Positions 34,755 through 44,581 of a stretch of 57,545 nucleotides of DNA are shown here, piece by piece; positions within the stretch are counted from its first letter, which is position 1, and each line of letters begins with the position of its first letter. The position numbers and the translations under genes were made by a program. The notes beneath the pieces are model-generated. The model ran no database searches. It saw only the letters and a list, made by a program, of their open reading frames with translations, and was not told the DNA's origin. Source of the DNA: Rhizobium ecuadorense (GTDB lineage Bacteria; Pseudomonadota; Alphaproteobacteria; Rhizobiales; Rhizobiaceae). The stretch is from the NCBI RefSeq assembly GCF_001187535.1, contig NZ_LFIO01000120.1, positions 1 to 57,545 on the forward strand, written 5' to 3'.

Positions 34755-35541
34755 TTTGTCGTCCTCCTTGCTGGCGAACTCGTTCTGATTACCCGCCTGG
34801 GCGGCATCGTCGAACAACTCGACGTACCTTTTCGTACACATCGCTCCAGACCCGGACGCCGTCCCTTCAATGGCTCTGGGCTGGGCGTGAGGGCCTACAA
34901 GTGAAACAGCGCGTTTCTCGGTTTGAATGACGATGCTACCCTGACTTCGTGCTTTTCTCCTCGGCTCGTCGCTCACACTGTCGCCCAGACCTAAAGTCCG
35001 GTTGGCAGCTGCACGCAACTTGCATCGATTGCAGCAACAGGCGTGCCAACTGGGCCAAAAAGAGCCACCACGAAATGTCTGCTTTTTATTGAATGGCTTC
35101 GATGAGAGTACGGCAGGACGCGGGGCTGAACACCGCCGTGTCATCAATTGCACAAAGTCGACGGAAGGTGTGTCGGGGTGCTGTAGTCTCAGCGTTTCGG
35201 CCCAGTTTGTCCTCGCCTCCAAGAGGGCGAAGTTGACCTCCGTCTTCCCGGTTTCCGTCGGTGGCGCAACCAACTCCGATGACAGTAAGCGTCCGGTCAA
35301 GCCCTCCGCGGGGAAGTTGGAGCCTCCACGGCAGAAGTTCATCGATCCGGTTGATGGAGTGATCGGCGATGCGAGTGAGGCCGTCTCCTAGGTAAGCCTC
35401 TGGATCGCCGCCGTTCAGCTTTGCGGTTTATGCCGACCGTCGAACTATGCCGAGCGCCTCTTCTCTTGTTTGCATCAAACCGTGCGTTCCCGGCCGGTTC
35501 GGCGGGTCGCCGTTGTTTGGCGCTTGGCATAGTCCTCATGC
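34755..35541. other. 787-base region upstream of the ddl-like gene
   Basis: The ddl frame stays open to 35342 on the minus strand but the extra residues show no domain and lack a better start. Apart from that, no gene, repeat or promoter was recognised before the recombinase remnant. Confidence 0.3.
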
Positions 35542-36271
35542 TCAGAGGGCGTTCAGGAATTCGAGAAGCCGGTCGCTTGGTCGAAATCGCTCGGCCTTGG
35601 CGCGTTCGTACGGCTTCAGCTCTGCGAGTGCAGATCCCTTCAGTACGAGATGCGCATGAAGATAGGTCAGCGTCGTTTCCATCGCTTCGTGCCCAACCAC
35701 AGGGCAATGACCGAGCAGTCGACGCCCGCCTGCAGCAACTGGCATGCAGCGGCACCAGCCGTGACTTGCCAAACTTTGTCTCTCGGATGGTGAGGACGCC
35801 CTGGTCGAGATCGACATCGGCCCGGAGCAGGCTGAGCGCTTCGGAATGGCGCAGTCCGGCCACTGCTATCAGCCCGAACAGGCAGTGATATGTCCAGCGC
35901 CGGAGGGCGTTGGCCGGCGGCAACGACAGTGCTGCCGCCAGAAGTGCCTGAATCTCGACCTCACTATAGATGTAGGGTTTTGTCCGCCGTGTCGGCGCCA
36001 CAGCGTCGCTCGGTGACACTTCCGTCAAAGGATCGAAATGAGTCAGGTGCTGGGCAAAGCAGCGCACATCAGCCAGTCGGATTGACCAACTCGGCTGCCG
36101 GTCCATCGAGGTGACCCACTCCATTGCCAGATCATTCTTGATGGTCTCGGCGCCGCAGGCTTCCATGAAAGCGACGAACTCCGACAATCGTTTTGCCGGA
36201 CCGTCATATTTGTATCCCAGCCCTTGGCGCATGCCGATGTAGCGCTCAAACGCGGTGCGAAGCCGGCTCAT
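35542..36271 (-). pseudogene. Tyrosine recombinase (RIT-type element), frameshifted
   Basis: The frame from 36271 gives an N-terminal core-binding domain (MSRLRTAFERYIGMRQGLGY) and the first catalytic Arg region AVAGLRHSEALSLLRADVDL to about residue 177. A shift near 35740 moves the C-terminus to another frame: VVGHEAMETTLTYLHAHLVL (catalytic His and Tyr) and ending RFRPSDRLLEFLNAL. The start overlaps the preceding recombinase stop (ATGA), the arrangement of recombinase-in-trio elements. Broken by the shift. Confidence 0.7.
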
Positions 36272-36640
36272 TGGACACCTCCCGGCCAGGGTAGGCTCAG
36301 TTCACGCAGCTTCTCAATATCGAGCTTGGCATAGATTCTTGTACTGTCGATGCTTCGATGGCCGAGCAGTTGGCCGATCTCGGCAAAGCTGGCGCCCGAC
36401 CGCAAAAGGTCGGTCGCGAGGCTGTGGCGAAAGAGGTGAGCACCTTGGTGCGCATAGCCGTCAATGCCTGCCAGTTCGAGCGCCTGCTTCGCGATCATTG
36501 TGATGGCGCAGCCGGAGGCAAATCCCACGTGCGGCGCAAGTGTTCGCAAGAAAACGGCGTCGACACGCCGAAGCGGGCCGCCCATGCCGGATTATAAGCG
36601 ACGATCGCTGTTCCGACGTCGTGACGCAGCAGCGCCAAGC
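36268..36640 (-). pseudogene. Tyrosine recombinase C-terminal fragment (RIT-type element)
   Basis: Residues of the C-terminal catalytic half are seen: HQGAHLFRHSLATDLLRSG, FAEIGQLLGHRSIDSTRIYA (the Tyr). The middle (about 36495-36640) continues in other frames (RHDVGTAIVAY) and the N-terminus is absent. It overlaps the next recombinase by 4 bases. Together the two are the remains of a RIT element. Confidence 0.6.
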
Positions 36641-36750
36641 TCAATGACCTCGATCCACAAGCGTGGCTCGCCGATGTGCTCGCTCGCACCCGACACCTCG
36701 ATCAGCAGGCTCGAACAATTGCTCCCCTGAAATTGGCAGCCACCGAAGTC
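36637..36750 (+). pseudogene. IS66 transposase (TnpC) C-terminal scrap
   Basis: The plus strand reads KLNDLDPQAWLADVLART, the characteristic C-terminal end of IS66-family TnpC, then loses similarity. It abuts the recombinase remnant; no other IS66 part is next to it. Confidence 0.45.
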
Positions 36751-36990
36751 CCTACAACCCTACAACACCCTAGCCGGATGGTTACGGAGTTTCAGAAATC
36801 CCAACCGACATGAAATGTCGAGCTTCTGTGCATCACCCCATCGACGCCGCCGTTCGTGACCAAGAATTCCACGCGCATCGCGAGCCTCGCCTAAGACACC
36901 TCGCAAACGAGTCGTAAACACGTGTCTTAAGCCATCACAACTACAGCCGGCAGTCGACCGTCACCGGTGACAAGGGCCGTTAAAGTTCAC

Positions 36991-38112
36991 CTAGTCCATC
37001 GGCAGGACCTCTAGGTCCAGCTTCAAGCGCAGGGCCTCCGGGTCATAGGCCCGGCCAAACCGGTTGTTCAGGAAGTCGGGCAGTGCGACCTCTTCTTGCC
37101 GAACGACGCCATTCTGAGGCAGCTTTCCGTCGGCCAGAAGGTCAAGAACCGTTGTGATGCCGGCGGCGGTCGTGATCTGAATGGAGCTCATCGCTTTACC
37201 CGCCACCACGCCAGAGTAAACCTTGTTGGCATAGGTCTCCTGCAAATAGCGACCGTCTTTCCATCCGCAGACGGTGACGAAGATGACCACAACGTCTTGC
37301 ATCGTAGCAGGCAGAGCGTTCTCGAAGACGTCTTTCAGCAGGTCTCGGCGATTCTTCAGATTGAGGTCATTCAGCAGAGCCTTGATGATCGCCTGGTGAC
37401 CGGGATATCGGATTGTCCGATAGTTCATATTGCGGACGCGGCCTTCGAGCGTCTTGGCCAGGGTGCCCAGACCGCCGGATGTGTTAAAGGCCTCATAGGT
37501 GATGCCATCCAAGGAGAATTCTTCCCGTTCCTCCAGTGCAGGGACCGTGACGAATTTGCCCTCTACAATAGCTTCGCACGGTTCAATGTATTCGTTGATC
37601 AGACCATCCGTGCTCCAGGTGAGATTGTAGTTGAGAGCGTTGGACGGGTATTGCGGCAGTGCGCCGGCGCGCATCCGAACGCTATCCAGCGTGTCGAAAC
37701 GCTTTGCGAGGTCATTGGCAACAATCGAGATGAAACCGGGAGCAAGACCGCACTGAGGAATGAAAGAAACGTTGGCGCACTTGGAAAGCTCTTCGACCTT
37801 CTTTGTCGTTGCGACATCTTCCGTGAGATCGAGGTAGTGAACGGAAGCTTCCAATGCGGCCTCGGCCACTTTGCCGGTCAGGTTGAATGGCGCCGCGGAC
37901 AAAACGGCGAATTTTCCCTTCAGCAACTTTACGAGCTCAGTCTTGTCGGTGATGTCGACTACCTTACTCGAAATCGCAGTATGCTTGTCGAGCTTATCTA
38001 GCTGCGCCTGATCGCGATCTGTTACCACGACGGTGTAGTCGTTCGTCGCAGCCAACATCAAAGCGATAGCGCCGCCAATCTTGCCTGCGCCAATGACCAC
38101 TACATCCTTCAT
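36991..38112 (-). CDS. Saccharopine-dehydrogenase-family NAD(P)-dependent oxidoreductase
   Basis: Read from ATG 38112 (MKDVVVIGAGKIGG), 373 residues. An N-terminal Rossmann fold (GAGKIGG at residues 8-14) is followed by the family blocks AAPFNLTGKVAEAALEA, YLDLTEDV, PQCGLAPGFISIVANDLAKR, and a C-terminal domain. Family members catalyse reductive condensation of an amino group and an aldehyde (saccharopine, carboxynorspermidine). Substrate is unknown here. It lies 453 bases after the ectoine synthase gene on the same strand, an unusual partner that suggests shared diamine or lysine-type chemistry. Confidence 0.85.
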   Translation of the reverse strand: MKDVVVIGAGKIGGAIALMLAATNDYTVVVTDRDQAQLDKLDKHTAISSKVVDITDKTELVKLLKGKFAVLSAAPFNLTGKVAEAALEASVHYLDLTEDVATTKKVEELSKCANVSFIPQCGLAPGFISIVANDLAKRFDTLDSVRMRAGALPQYPSNALNYNLTWSTDGLINEYIEPCEAIVEGKFVTVPALEEREEFSLDGITYEAFNTSGGLGTLAKTLEGRVRNMNYRTIRYPGHQAIIKALLNDLNLKNRRDLLKDVFENALPATMQDVVVIFVTVCGWKDGRYLQETYANKVYSGVVAGKAMSSIQITTAAGITTVLDLLADGKLPQNGVVRQEEVALPDFLNNRFGRAYDPEALRLKLDLEVLPMD

Positions 38113-38565
38113 ATCAGTTCCCTTGCAACTATCCACCTTCTGCGATCGCGGACGTAGTTCATATCAAGATTGTCACCAGCGCCGTTTAAAGATTTATCAA
38201 AAGTGGCGGCACCTGAAGCGGGTGTCTCTTCCAAGTTCACGACATGAGGCTCCCTGATATTTTGGAGTTGCAAAGCAAAGATAGCAAGTCGATGACATTC
38301 ATGCCGTGCCCACTGATCATAGCCCGGAATATGCTATTTTTTGCCAATCCCCAAAGTTGCACTCGAGGAGATATATCTCCTCAAACAACGAAGTCAAAGC
38401 GCGGCATCTTGCAAGTACTTGTTTGCGGACGCCGCGCAATATCACTGATCGCGACGTTCGGGATAGTCGGCTAGCAACTTCGATAATGTCCCAGATTGCG
38501 TTCTGTCTAGGACACGTTCGCCATGAGGCATGGCATCAAAGAGGTCCGAGTTACGGCCGCCTTAC
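38113..38565. other. Intergenic between ectC-like and saccharopine-dehydrogenase genes
   Basis: 453 rather AT-rich bases with no recognised gene. A separate promoter for the dehydrogenase gene is likely; no sigma-54 or nod-box sequence was found here. Confidence 0.3.
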
Positions 38566-38952
38566 TCAGTATGCTGAACCCGACTGGTCATTGAGGTCGT
38601 GGCGCTCTATCCCCGTGAGCGGCGGGTTGAAGATGCTGACGAGGATCAGGTCTCGGTCGCCGCCCCCGCGCAAATAGTGCTTGTCGTGCTTGTCGAGCAC
38701 ATAGATGTCGCCTGGGCGGACCGGATAGATATTGCCCTCCATGTCCTCAACCTCGCCCTCCCCGGCGATGCAGTAGCAAGCCTCGAGATGGTTGCGGTAT
38801 TGAAGCAGCGACACGGTGTTCGCCCTCACCACCGTATGGCAGACGGTGAAGCCCATGCCGTCCTTTTCCGTCAGCAGACGGCGGCTAGTACCGCTGCCCC
38901 ACTCCACGAAGTGATCCGTAGCTTCGACGTCCAGTAGGCTGCGCACAAACAT
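38566..38952 (-). CDS. ectC: Orphan ectoine synthase (EctC, cupin fold)
   Basis: A 128-residue EctC-type cupin with strong family matches: [60 protein letters not shown] and [12 protein letters not shown]. Ectoine synthase closes N-acetyl-diaminobutyrate to ectoine and can also cyclise glutamine. A good ribosome site (GAGGAGG) precedes the ATG. ectA, ectB and ectD are absent, so it either uses an imported or different precursor or works in another pathway with the neighbouring dehydrogenase. Confidence 0.9.
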   Translation of the reverse strand: MFVRSLLDVEATDHFVEWGSGTSRRLLTEKDGMGFTVCHTVVRANTVSLLQYRNHLEACYCIAGEGEVEDMEGNIYPVRPGDIYVLDKHDKHYLRGGGDRDLILVSIFNPPLTGIERHDLNDQSGSAY

Positions 38953-39280
38953 CGCGTCCTCCTCATGTCAGAAGATTTCAAAGTTGCCGTAATCCCAGTT
39001 CAAATATTCCTTCCTATCTGGCAGCATTTCGCAATCGCCTCACGATGGCAGCCCGATACGGCGAGATCGCCCAAAGCGTATGCAGTTACGGGCAGCGACT
39101 GCCGCTTCTGATGATCTCCTTTCTACTAAACTGCTTCGAACAGGCCCGCGCCGCGTCCGGGCATGCCTCAATGGCCTCCAGTCTTGTAACGGCCCTCAGC
39201 GAGCTGCTTAAGCGTCTGACGCATTGCTTTCCTTAGTGATTGCGGAATCAACGGTGGACGGCTCCGGACTCGCAATTGGC
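38953..39280. other. Leader between putative sigma-54 promoter and ectC
   Basis: If the promoter at 39284-39300 is used, ectC has a 5' leader of about 320 bases. A short frame in it (39168-39224, MRQTLKQLAEGRYKTGGH) has a ribosome-site-like AAGGAAAG and, with a frame change, continues RLEAIEACPDAARACSKQFS, so it may be the remains of a small gene. Confidence 0.3.
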
Positions 39281-39283
39281 TGT

Positions 39284-39300
39284 TACAAAACTTGTGCCAA
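39284..39300 (-). promoter_or_regulatory. Sigma-54 (-24/-12) promoter-like sequence upstream of ectC
   Basis: The minus strand reads TTGGCACAAGTTTTGTA. Against the consensus YTGGCACG-N4-TTGCW it keeps the -24 GG with the full TTGGCAC block and the TTG of -12; it differs at the eighth base and has T for the C of the -12 GC. It points toward ectC. The -12 mismatch is at an important position, so activity is uncertain. Confidence 0.4.
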
Positions 39301-39389
39301 TTTAGTGGTCGAGGCCTAGAAGAGTGATTCTGACGGCTCTTCAGCTATTTAAACTAGGGTTGACCATGAGATTTGGCCATACAAGCCTA

Positions 39390-39405
39390 TGTTGCGGACC
39401 CGACA
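39390..39405 (-). promoter_or_regulatory. NifA-type upstream activator sequence (TGT-N10-ACA)
   Basis: TGT at 39390-39392 and ACA at 39403-39405 with exactly ten bases between match the NifA binding motif. It lies about 100 bases upstream of the sigma-54-like promoter, the usual distance. The motif occurs by chance about once per 4 kb, so it only counts together with the promoter. Confidence 0.4.
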
Positions 39406-39409
39406 GTAC

Positions 39410-40010
39410 CAACACAAGATGTCGGATGTCGGTCAAGCAGATGCTCCACGACTATGTTACCGTCGGAGAAAGGGAAAAAGATAAATCGCATAGAGGCCGA
39501 TTTGTCTGGCCGGCGCGTGCCGCCGCATCTCCCAGGCCTTTTCGCCGGCGACGCGGCGGACGATCGGTTCCACCCATGCCCTTGCCGGTCGTCGACAAGA
39601 TATTCCGTGGTAGATCAAGTTTCTGAATGAAGGCAAGTTTCGCCGTCATGCTGAGGTTGTTGTCGAGAGATGCCTGGCCAGCATCACCGCTCATCGTATT
39701 GAAGCCGGTCTGCCCGTCTGCCTCGGCAATAGACCCTTCCAGCAATGCGACAGTAGTTGCTGAAAGGCGAGCGCTCACCCCGGTCAACCAGCTATCGAAA
39801 TAATGCTGCCGTTGCGAACGCACCAGGCGTTCCAGTTCCTTGTGTGACGGGCCGTATATGCAACGGTCCCGGCACCACAGGAAAACCTGCTCGAGCATGG
39901 CGCCAATCGATTGTCCGGTCGGACATGCCGGTGTCGTGGTCTCCCGTCTGGCAGAGGTGGCGGACGCAGTTGGCGTAAGCTACGGGGTTGCGTCCTATAG
40001 TTCCTCATCC
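39410..40010 (-). pseudogene. Tn3-family transposase fragment
   Basis: Minus-strand pieces match the N-terminal half of Tn3-family transposases: HKELERLVRSQRQHYFDSWL, ARLSATTVALLEGSIAEADG, AKLAFIQKLDLPRNIL, then after a frame change WVEPIVRRVAGEKAWEMRRH and APARQIGLYA. N-terminus and the catalytic C-terminal half are absent. The fragment ends next to the putative NifA site. Confidence 0.6.
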
Positions 40011-40539
40011 AAAGCCGCGGTTGACGCCCCAACGCTAGCAGCCGCCGAAACGTTCACGTCGGGTTCTGCGCTCTCCGCAACAAACACTGTCTTGGGCAAG
40101 CCGGCCTTTGCCGATCGTTGAGCAAGTTGGCCCGGCTTCCGGCACCAGACTTTCATCAAGGTGATCACCTGTCGGCGGCAGCGGCGGAATTGGACTGATG
40201 AGGCGAGGGCACAGATTCTTGCCCACAACGTTCTTCAACTCGGCCCAGTCCGGCGATATGTTCCCTCATCCTGGTTTCAGGCATGCCTTCAAGGCCCTGT
40301 CGGCTCGACACTTGGATTTTACAGGCGCCTGGCTGCTGGCCGACTGCCGCGCCCGTTCCGTGATGATAAAAGTATTGTGCCGTGTTGGGTTCTTCACAAA
40401 TATGTCCAGCACCCTACGTAGTTCTCTGCTCGGAAGCGGTTAGGGTCTGCGCCTTGACGCCGAAGATGGCCCTCTACAAGTTGGGTGACAATGTCCCGAG
40501 AGTTCTGCTCGCGTTGGTTAGACGGGCAGGCTGGCTCTT
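40011..40539. other. 529 bases of unassigned sequence
   Basis: No gene or element recognised on either strand; short frames lack family signatures. Probably transposon debris. Confidence 0.3.
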
Positions 40540-41023
40540 TTAGCTATTTTGCATCGATGGCAGGCTCAAGGTTCTCTTGGAAGTCAGCATTGTAGCTGCC
40601 TCACCATGGCGTTGAATAGGCTGAGTCGACCAAAGTGCTGCGCCCATTACCGAAGATTGCGATGAGGCATCAGCGTCCTTCAGCAATCTTGCCAAAGAAT
40701 GCAGGCTTGCGAGATCGACGTGCGGGACCGCCAGGCTGCGCCAACGACCACTCACTGATCGGTCGAAATCCACGATGGGACCTCAAGAAGTCGACCAGAA
40801 GAAGAACCAGAAAGGCTGCAGCGGAAATATGCGTCCCTTTGGACACCGCCTCATGCACGTGAACGGGTTGCCCGGACCAGGGATGCCACGGATACAAAAG
40901 CTCGCGAACCTCGGTCCCGTGGGTGTTCTGTCGTCGTGTTGTACAACCATTTCCGGCCGCACTGATCGCTCGGATACCAGACCCCGGCAAGCTATGCCGA
41001 TACAATGCCGCAACCGGCTCCAA
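40540..41023 (-). pseudogene. IS-associated conserved protein remnant
   Basis: One frame gives EVRELLYPWHPWSGQPVHVH, and after a frame change another gives FDRSVSGRWRSLAVPHVDLA and SLHSLARLLKDAD. I recall such 'YPWHPW' proteins as companions of rhizobial insertion elements, of unknown function. The frame change makes it a pseudogene. Confidence 0.4.
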
Positions 41024-41403
41024 CGCTACGCAAGATGAAGGCTTCGCGTTTCCGCCGGTTGCTCACACCGCGCCACTTGGCGTATTCAAAACCGCCGAGG
41101 CTCTAATCGCCGCCGGATGAAAATCCAGTGGCAGGTCACTTCTTCCATCCCTTGGTGTCCACCTATTTGGGTGGACACCTCATGCCAAAGCTCACTCAAT
41201 TGCAGAAGGTGCGGGGAAAATCGCGCTTACGATCGTTCAGAAAACATTGCCTGTTTTTGGAGGCGCAGGCGGTGTTTGGCCAGGCCATTAACCAAGTACC
41301 GGTTTTGAGGCATTCTCTCACTCAACTCACCCAGCTTCACCGCCAAAACTGCATACGTTGGAACTCAACCACTGCCCAATATGGTCATTGATTTGCGGCA
41401 CAT
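41024..41403. other. Intergenic 3' of the beta-glucosidase gene
   Basis: 380 bases without a recognised gene; it holds the perfect hairpin at 41154-41179. Confidence 0.3.
41154..41179. repeat. Perfect 10-bp inverted repeat
   Basis: ggtgtccacc (41154-41163) and ggtggacacc (41170-41179) are perfect inverted arms around tatttg. It lies 225 bases beyond the stop of the GH3 gene and has no T-run, so it could be a late terminator, an operator, or the end of a lost mobile element. Confidence 0.6.
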
Positions 41404-43848
41404 TCAGAGCGCCAAGACAGCGCCCTTTTGCGTGACAGTTAAACTCAAACGGATGTCGGTGGCCGAGAACCCAGCCATCACTGCAAATTCCCCCGCCTCT
41501 ATCCGCCAACGCCGCTCGGTCGTGTCGAAGAAGGCAAATGTTCGGGCGTCAAGTACGAAACGCAACCTTCGTTTCTCACCGGGTTCCAGGGCAATTTTCG
41601 AGAAGGCTTTCAGCTCTTTAACCGGTCTGGGTATAGATGCTTCAACATCGCCGACATAGATTTGCACCACTGCCGAACCTGGCCGCTCGCTGATGTTGGT
41701 CAATTCCAGTGTCACTGTCACCGCGCCGGCAGCGTCCGGTAGCCCTACCGTCAGGTCCGACATCGCAAAGCTTGAATAACCGAGACCATGACCGAACGGG
41801 AACAGCGGCTTAATGCCGTGGCGGTCGTAGTGCCGATAACCGACGAACACACCTTCGTCATATCGCACATGGCCGTCCTTACCTGGATAGACCGCGTCAT
41901 CCTCGGTATGTGTGGGGTTGTCAGCCCAGCGCACGGGGAAGGTCTGTGCCAGTCGGCCCGAGGGCTCGGCCTTGCCGAGGAGCACATCGGCGATCGCGTT
42001 GCCAGCCTCCTGTCCGGGATACCAGCATTGCAGTACTGCACGAGCACCGGAAAGCCAGGGCATTTCCACCGGTCCACCGGTTTGTAGTACGACGATCGTG
42101 TTCGGATTGGCCGCAATTACCGCCTCAACAAGCTGGTTCTGCAGACCGGGAAGTGCAATACCGCGAAGATCGGAGCCCTCGGTATCCCAGTCGCCCGTTC
42201 TGCCCACGAAGACTACCGCATGATCAGCCTTTGCCGCGACGGCTGCTGCCTCGGCAATCTCCGCTTCGGCCGAAAATCTGCCTATTCCTACCCGAATTGC
42301 AGCGATATAGAGGTTGACGTGGTCGTGCCGGGCGTACTCGGCGACGACCTCGTATGTACGGCCGGCTTCGAGCGTGATTTCACCCACGACCTCTTCGCAG
42401 CCTTCTTCAAAGAATGTGGTACCACGTATCCAGGAAGCCCAAGCGTCCACCACAAGTCTGCCGTCCACATAGACCCGGCCAAGCCCGGCCGAGGTTAGTC
42501 CGACGCGATAGATGCCGGCTTCCGAGGCTGTGAAGATGGTGCGCATTCTAGCCGAAAAGCGAAGGGGATCGACAAAGCCCTCGGCCACGGGGGGCAACCA
42601 TACACCAAGGCTCGACGGTTCCTCGACGACCTTCACCGGTTCGCCAGCTAGCTCCCTTCCTTGGAAAAACTCGAAGGTTGTGGGGTTTTCGATTAGCGGC
42701 TGAAACCGATAATTGTTGCAACCCTGAGCGTAGCACAAATTCTCCTCACCCAGCGCGTCCACCAGCCCCTGCCACGGACTGATGACATAGTGAGGGTTCA
42801 ACTGCGCCGAGCCGCCTCCCATCACCTGCGCGACCTTAGCATTGGGTCCAATGATGGCGACCATACCTTGCTGAGCCAATGGCAGGATCCCGTCATTCTG
42901 TAGCAGAACTGCGCTTTCCGCTCCCGCGCGCCTGATCAATGCCCTATGTTTCGGTCGATCAATGGCGTACTCCTTAAACTCGCGATGATCGTTGATAGCG
43001 CCGGTGCGTTCCATCAAAGTCAGGATATTGCGCACACAGGCGCGGATCGTCTCGACACTAACCTCGCCGCCTTCGACCGCAGCCAGTAGCTTGGAGCCGC
43101 GATCGCGAGTCGGGCCCGGCATCTCCAGATCCAGCCCGGCATTCACGGTGGGTGCGGTCGAACGCGAGCCGAACCAGTCCGACATCACCACGCCGTTAAA
43201 ACCCCAGTCACCGCGCAGAACCTCGTTCAACAGCCAATGGCTTTCCGCCGTGTAAGTACCGTTTAGCTTGTTATACGAAGACATCACGGCCCAGACCTTT
43301 GCCCGCTTCACCGCCGTCTCAAAGGGTATCAGGTAGACTTCGCGCAGCGTGCGTTCATCGATATCTGAAGAGATGGTTGTACGTTCAATCTCGGACTCGT
43401 TGCCGACGAAATGTTTTATCGTGGCACCGACTTTCGTGGACTGCAGACCTTCGATATAGCCGACTGCAAGTTCCGCCGTCAGGATCGGATCCTCAGAGAA
43501 GCACTCAAAGTTGCGGCCGTTTGTGACGCTACGCTGGATGTTAACGGTGGGGGCTAACGAGACGTGGGCACCTTTTGAAAGAACCTCGTCACCTAGGGCA
43601 CTGCCGATTTCCTTGGCTAGATCCGGGTTCCAACTCGCTCCGATGGCGATGCCCACCGGGAAAGCCGCTGCAGTCACACCTCCGACAAAAGACCCCGCCC
43701 CGCGGGCGCCGTTGGGGCCGTCGGTCAAGCGCAATCTCCCTATCCCTAGGCGGTCGATGGGCGGTAAAGACCAGAACGTATCGCCGGAAAGTAGCGAGAC
43801 CTGCTCCGCCAAGGTCATATTATCGAGCAATGCTTTCTTATCAATCAT
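41404..43848 (-). CDS. GH3 beta-glucosidase with PA14 domain
   Basis: An 814-residue family GH3 glycosidase. The N-terminal barrel includes LRLTDGPNGARG, GATIKHFVGNESE (residues 141-153) and the nucleophile Asp224 in NGVVMSDWFGSRS. A C-terminal sandwich domain is split by a PA14 insert (about residues 395-530), and a fibronectin-III-like end (about 720-790, RPVKELKAFSKIALEPGEK) follows. There is no signal peptide, so it works in the cytoplasm on imported glucosides; PA14-type enzymes of this kind act on beta-glucosides or plant-derived glycosides. It stands alone, without a transporter or regulator beside it. Confidence 0.93.
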   Translation of the reverse strand: MIDKKALLDNMTLAEQVSLLSGDTFWSLPPIDRLGIGRLRLTDGPNGARGAGSFVGGVTAAAFPVGIAIGASWNPDLAKEIGSALGDEVLSKGAHVSLAPTVNIQRSVTNGRNFECFSEDPILTAELAVGYIEGLQSTKVGATIKHFVGNESEIERTTISSDIDERTLREVYLIPFETAVKRAKVWAVMSSYNKLNGTYTAESHWLLNEVLRGDWGFNGVVMSDWFGSRSTAPTVNAGLDLEMPGPTRDRGSKLLAAVEGGEVSVETIRACVRNILTLMERTGAINDHREFKEYAIDRPKHRALIRRAGAESAVLLQNDGILPLAQQGMVAIIGPNAKVAQVMGGGSAQLNPHYVISPWQGLVDALGEENLCYAQGCNNYRFQPLIENPTTFEFFQGRELAGEPVKVVEEPSSLGVWLPPVAEGFVDPLRFSARMRTIFTASEAGIYRVGLTSAGLGRVYVDGRLVVDAWASWIRGTTFFEEGCEEVVGEITLEAGRTYEVVAEYARHDHVNLYIAAIRVGIGRFSAEAEIAEAAAVAAKADHAVVFVGRTGDWDTEGSDLRGIALPGLQNQLVEAVIAANPNTIVVLQTGGPVEMPWLSGARAVLQCWYPGQEAGNAIADVLLGKAEPSGRLAQTFPVRWADNPTHTEDDAVYPGKDGHVRYDEGVFVGYRHYDRHGIKPLFPFGHGLGYSSFAMSDLTVGLPDAAGAVTVTLELTNISERPGSAVVQIYVGDVEASIPRPVKELKAFSKIALEPGEKRRLRFVLDARTFAFFDTTERRWRIEAGEFAVMAGFSATDIRLSLTVTQKGAVLAL

Positions 43849-44296
43849 CTTCTCTGCTTCTTGAATCTCAATACTTAGCTGTCCCAGATCGGCATCTCGA
43901 GATGCATATTGGGGAAGCTAGTGATCTCGGCGCCATGGAGCCGTCCATCCATAAAAAGGACGCCCGTTTGTTCATCAAGGCGTCGCGTCCCGCCGTCGCG
44001 AGGACGACGACATGTTCGAAGCCTTCACATAGCCGAGATGCGGTCACCGCTTTCCATTGAAAACAAGGGACATCGCGGCAATCGATTTCAGCAGTGAAAG
44101 TTGTGCCGGCTGCGGCAGCGCCGGTTCTGTTACGGAGTTATTCCTCCGCAAGTTTGTGAGACAGTTTGAACCTTAGCAAGCTTTATCAGACAATCTGTTG
44201 ACAGACAACCTCGGTCGCGCAGCTTTCGTGTCGTCATTGATGATTCGATGCTTCCCTCGGAGGCGGATCCCGATTGATGAAGTTTCTTCACCGCCT
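43849..44296. other. Upstream region of the beta-glucosidase gene
   Basis: 448 bases with no recognised gene. The promoter of the GH3 gene should be in the first part. Confidence 0.3.
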
Positions 44297-44581
44297 ATGG
44301 ACAAGGATCGACCACAATGGACAGGCTGTTGTCCCGTGTCCGGCTACAGAGTAATCATTTTCGTACTGTCTTTCATAATCAGCATTTGCGCGGTGGGGTT
44401 TTCGGGGCACTACGCCGCGGGTCTCCTACAAGGCCGCCTGGAAACCTCGAGCGAGGTGATGCAGGTGCTCTCGTGTTTCCGTGACGTCTCCGCCTCGTCC
44501 GTCTGCATCGCCCTCACGCCGTGCTTGAATCCTCCCTACATATGCAGGCATTTCCGGTTGATATCGATCCAGATTGTCTGA
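44297..44581 (+). CDS. Short membrane-anchored fragment of unknown type
   Basis: From ATG 44297 a 94-residue frame has one clear membrane span (VIIFVLSFIISICAVGFSGH) followed by a soluble stretch (LLQGRLETSSEVMQVLSCFR). It resembles the start of a membrane sensor protein but ends soon after. It may be a truncated gene. Confidence 0.25.
   Translation: MDKDRPQWTGCCPVSGYRVIIFVLSFIISICAVGFSGHYAAGLLQGRLETSSEVMQVLSCFRDVSASSVCIALTPCLNPPYICRHFRLISIQIV

Noticed and set aside
34755..35342. N-terminal extension of the Ddl-like protein by 196 residues
   Set aside because: Ddl proteins start near MHDAKLL, a strong ribosome site precedes that Met, and the extra residues show no fold or motif.
40035..40238. 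A possible IS6-type transposase fragment on the minus strand
   Set aside because: Only a few residues resemble the family; no catalytic motif or inverted repeat could be found.
43849..44200. A nod box near the GH3 beta-glucosidase gene
   Set aside because: Only short ATC-GAT-like pieces are present, without the spaced repeats of the nod-box consensus.
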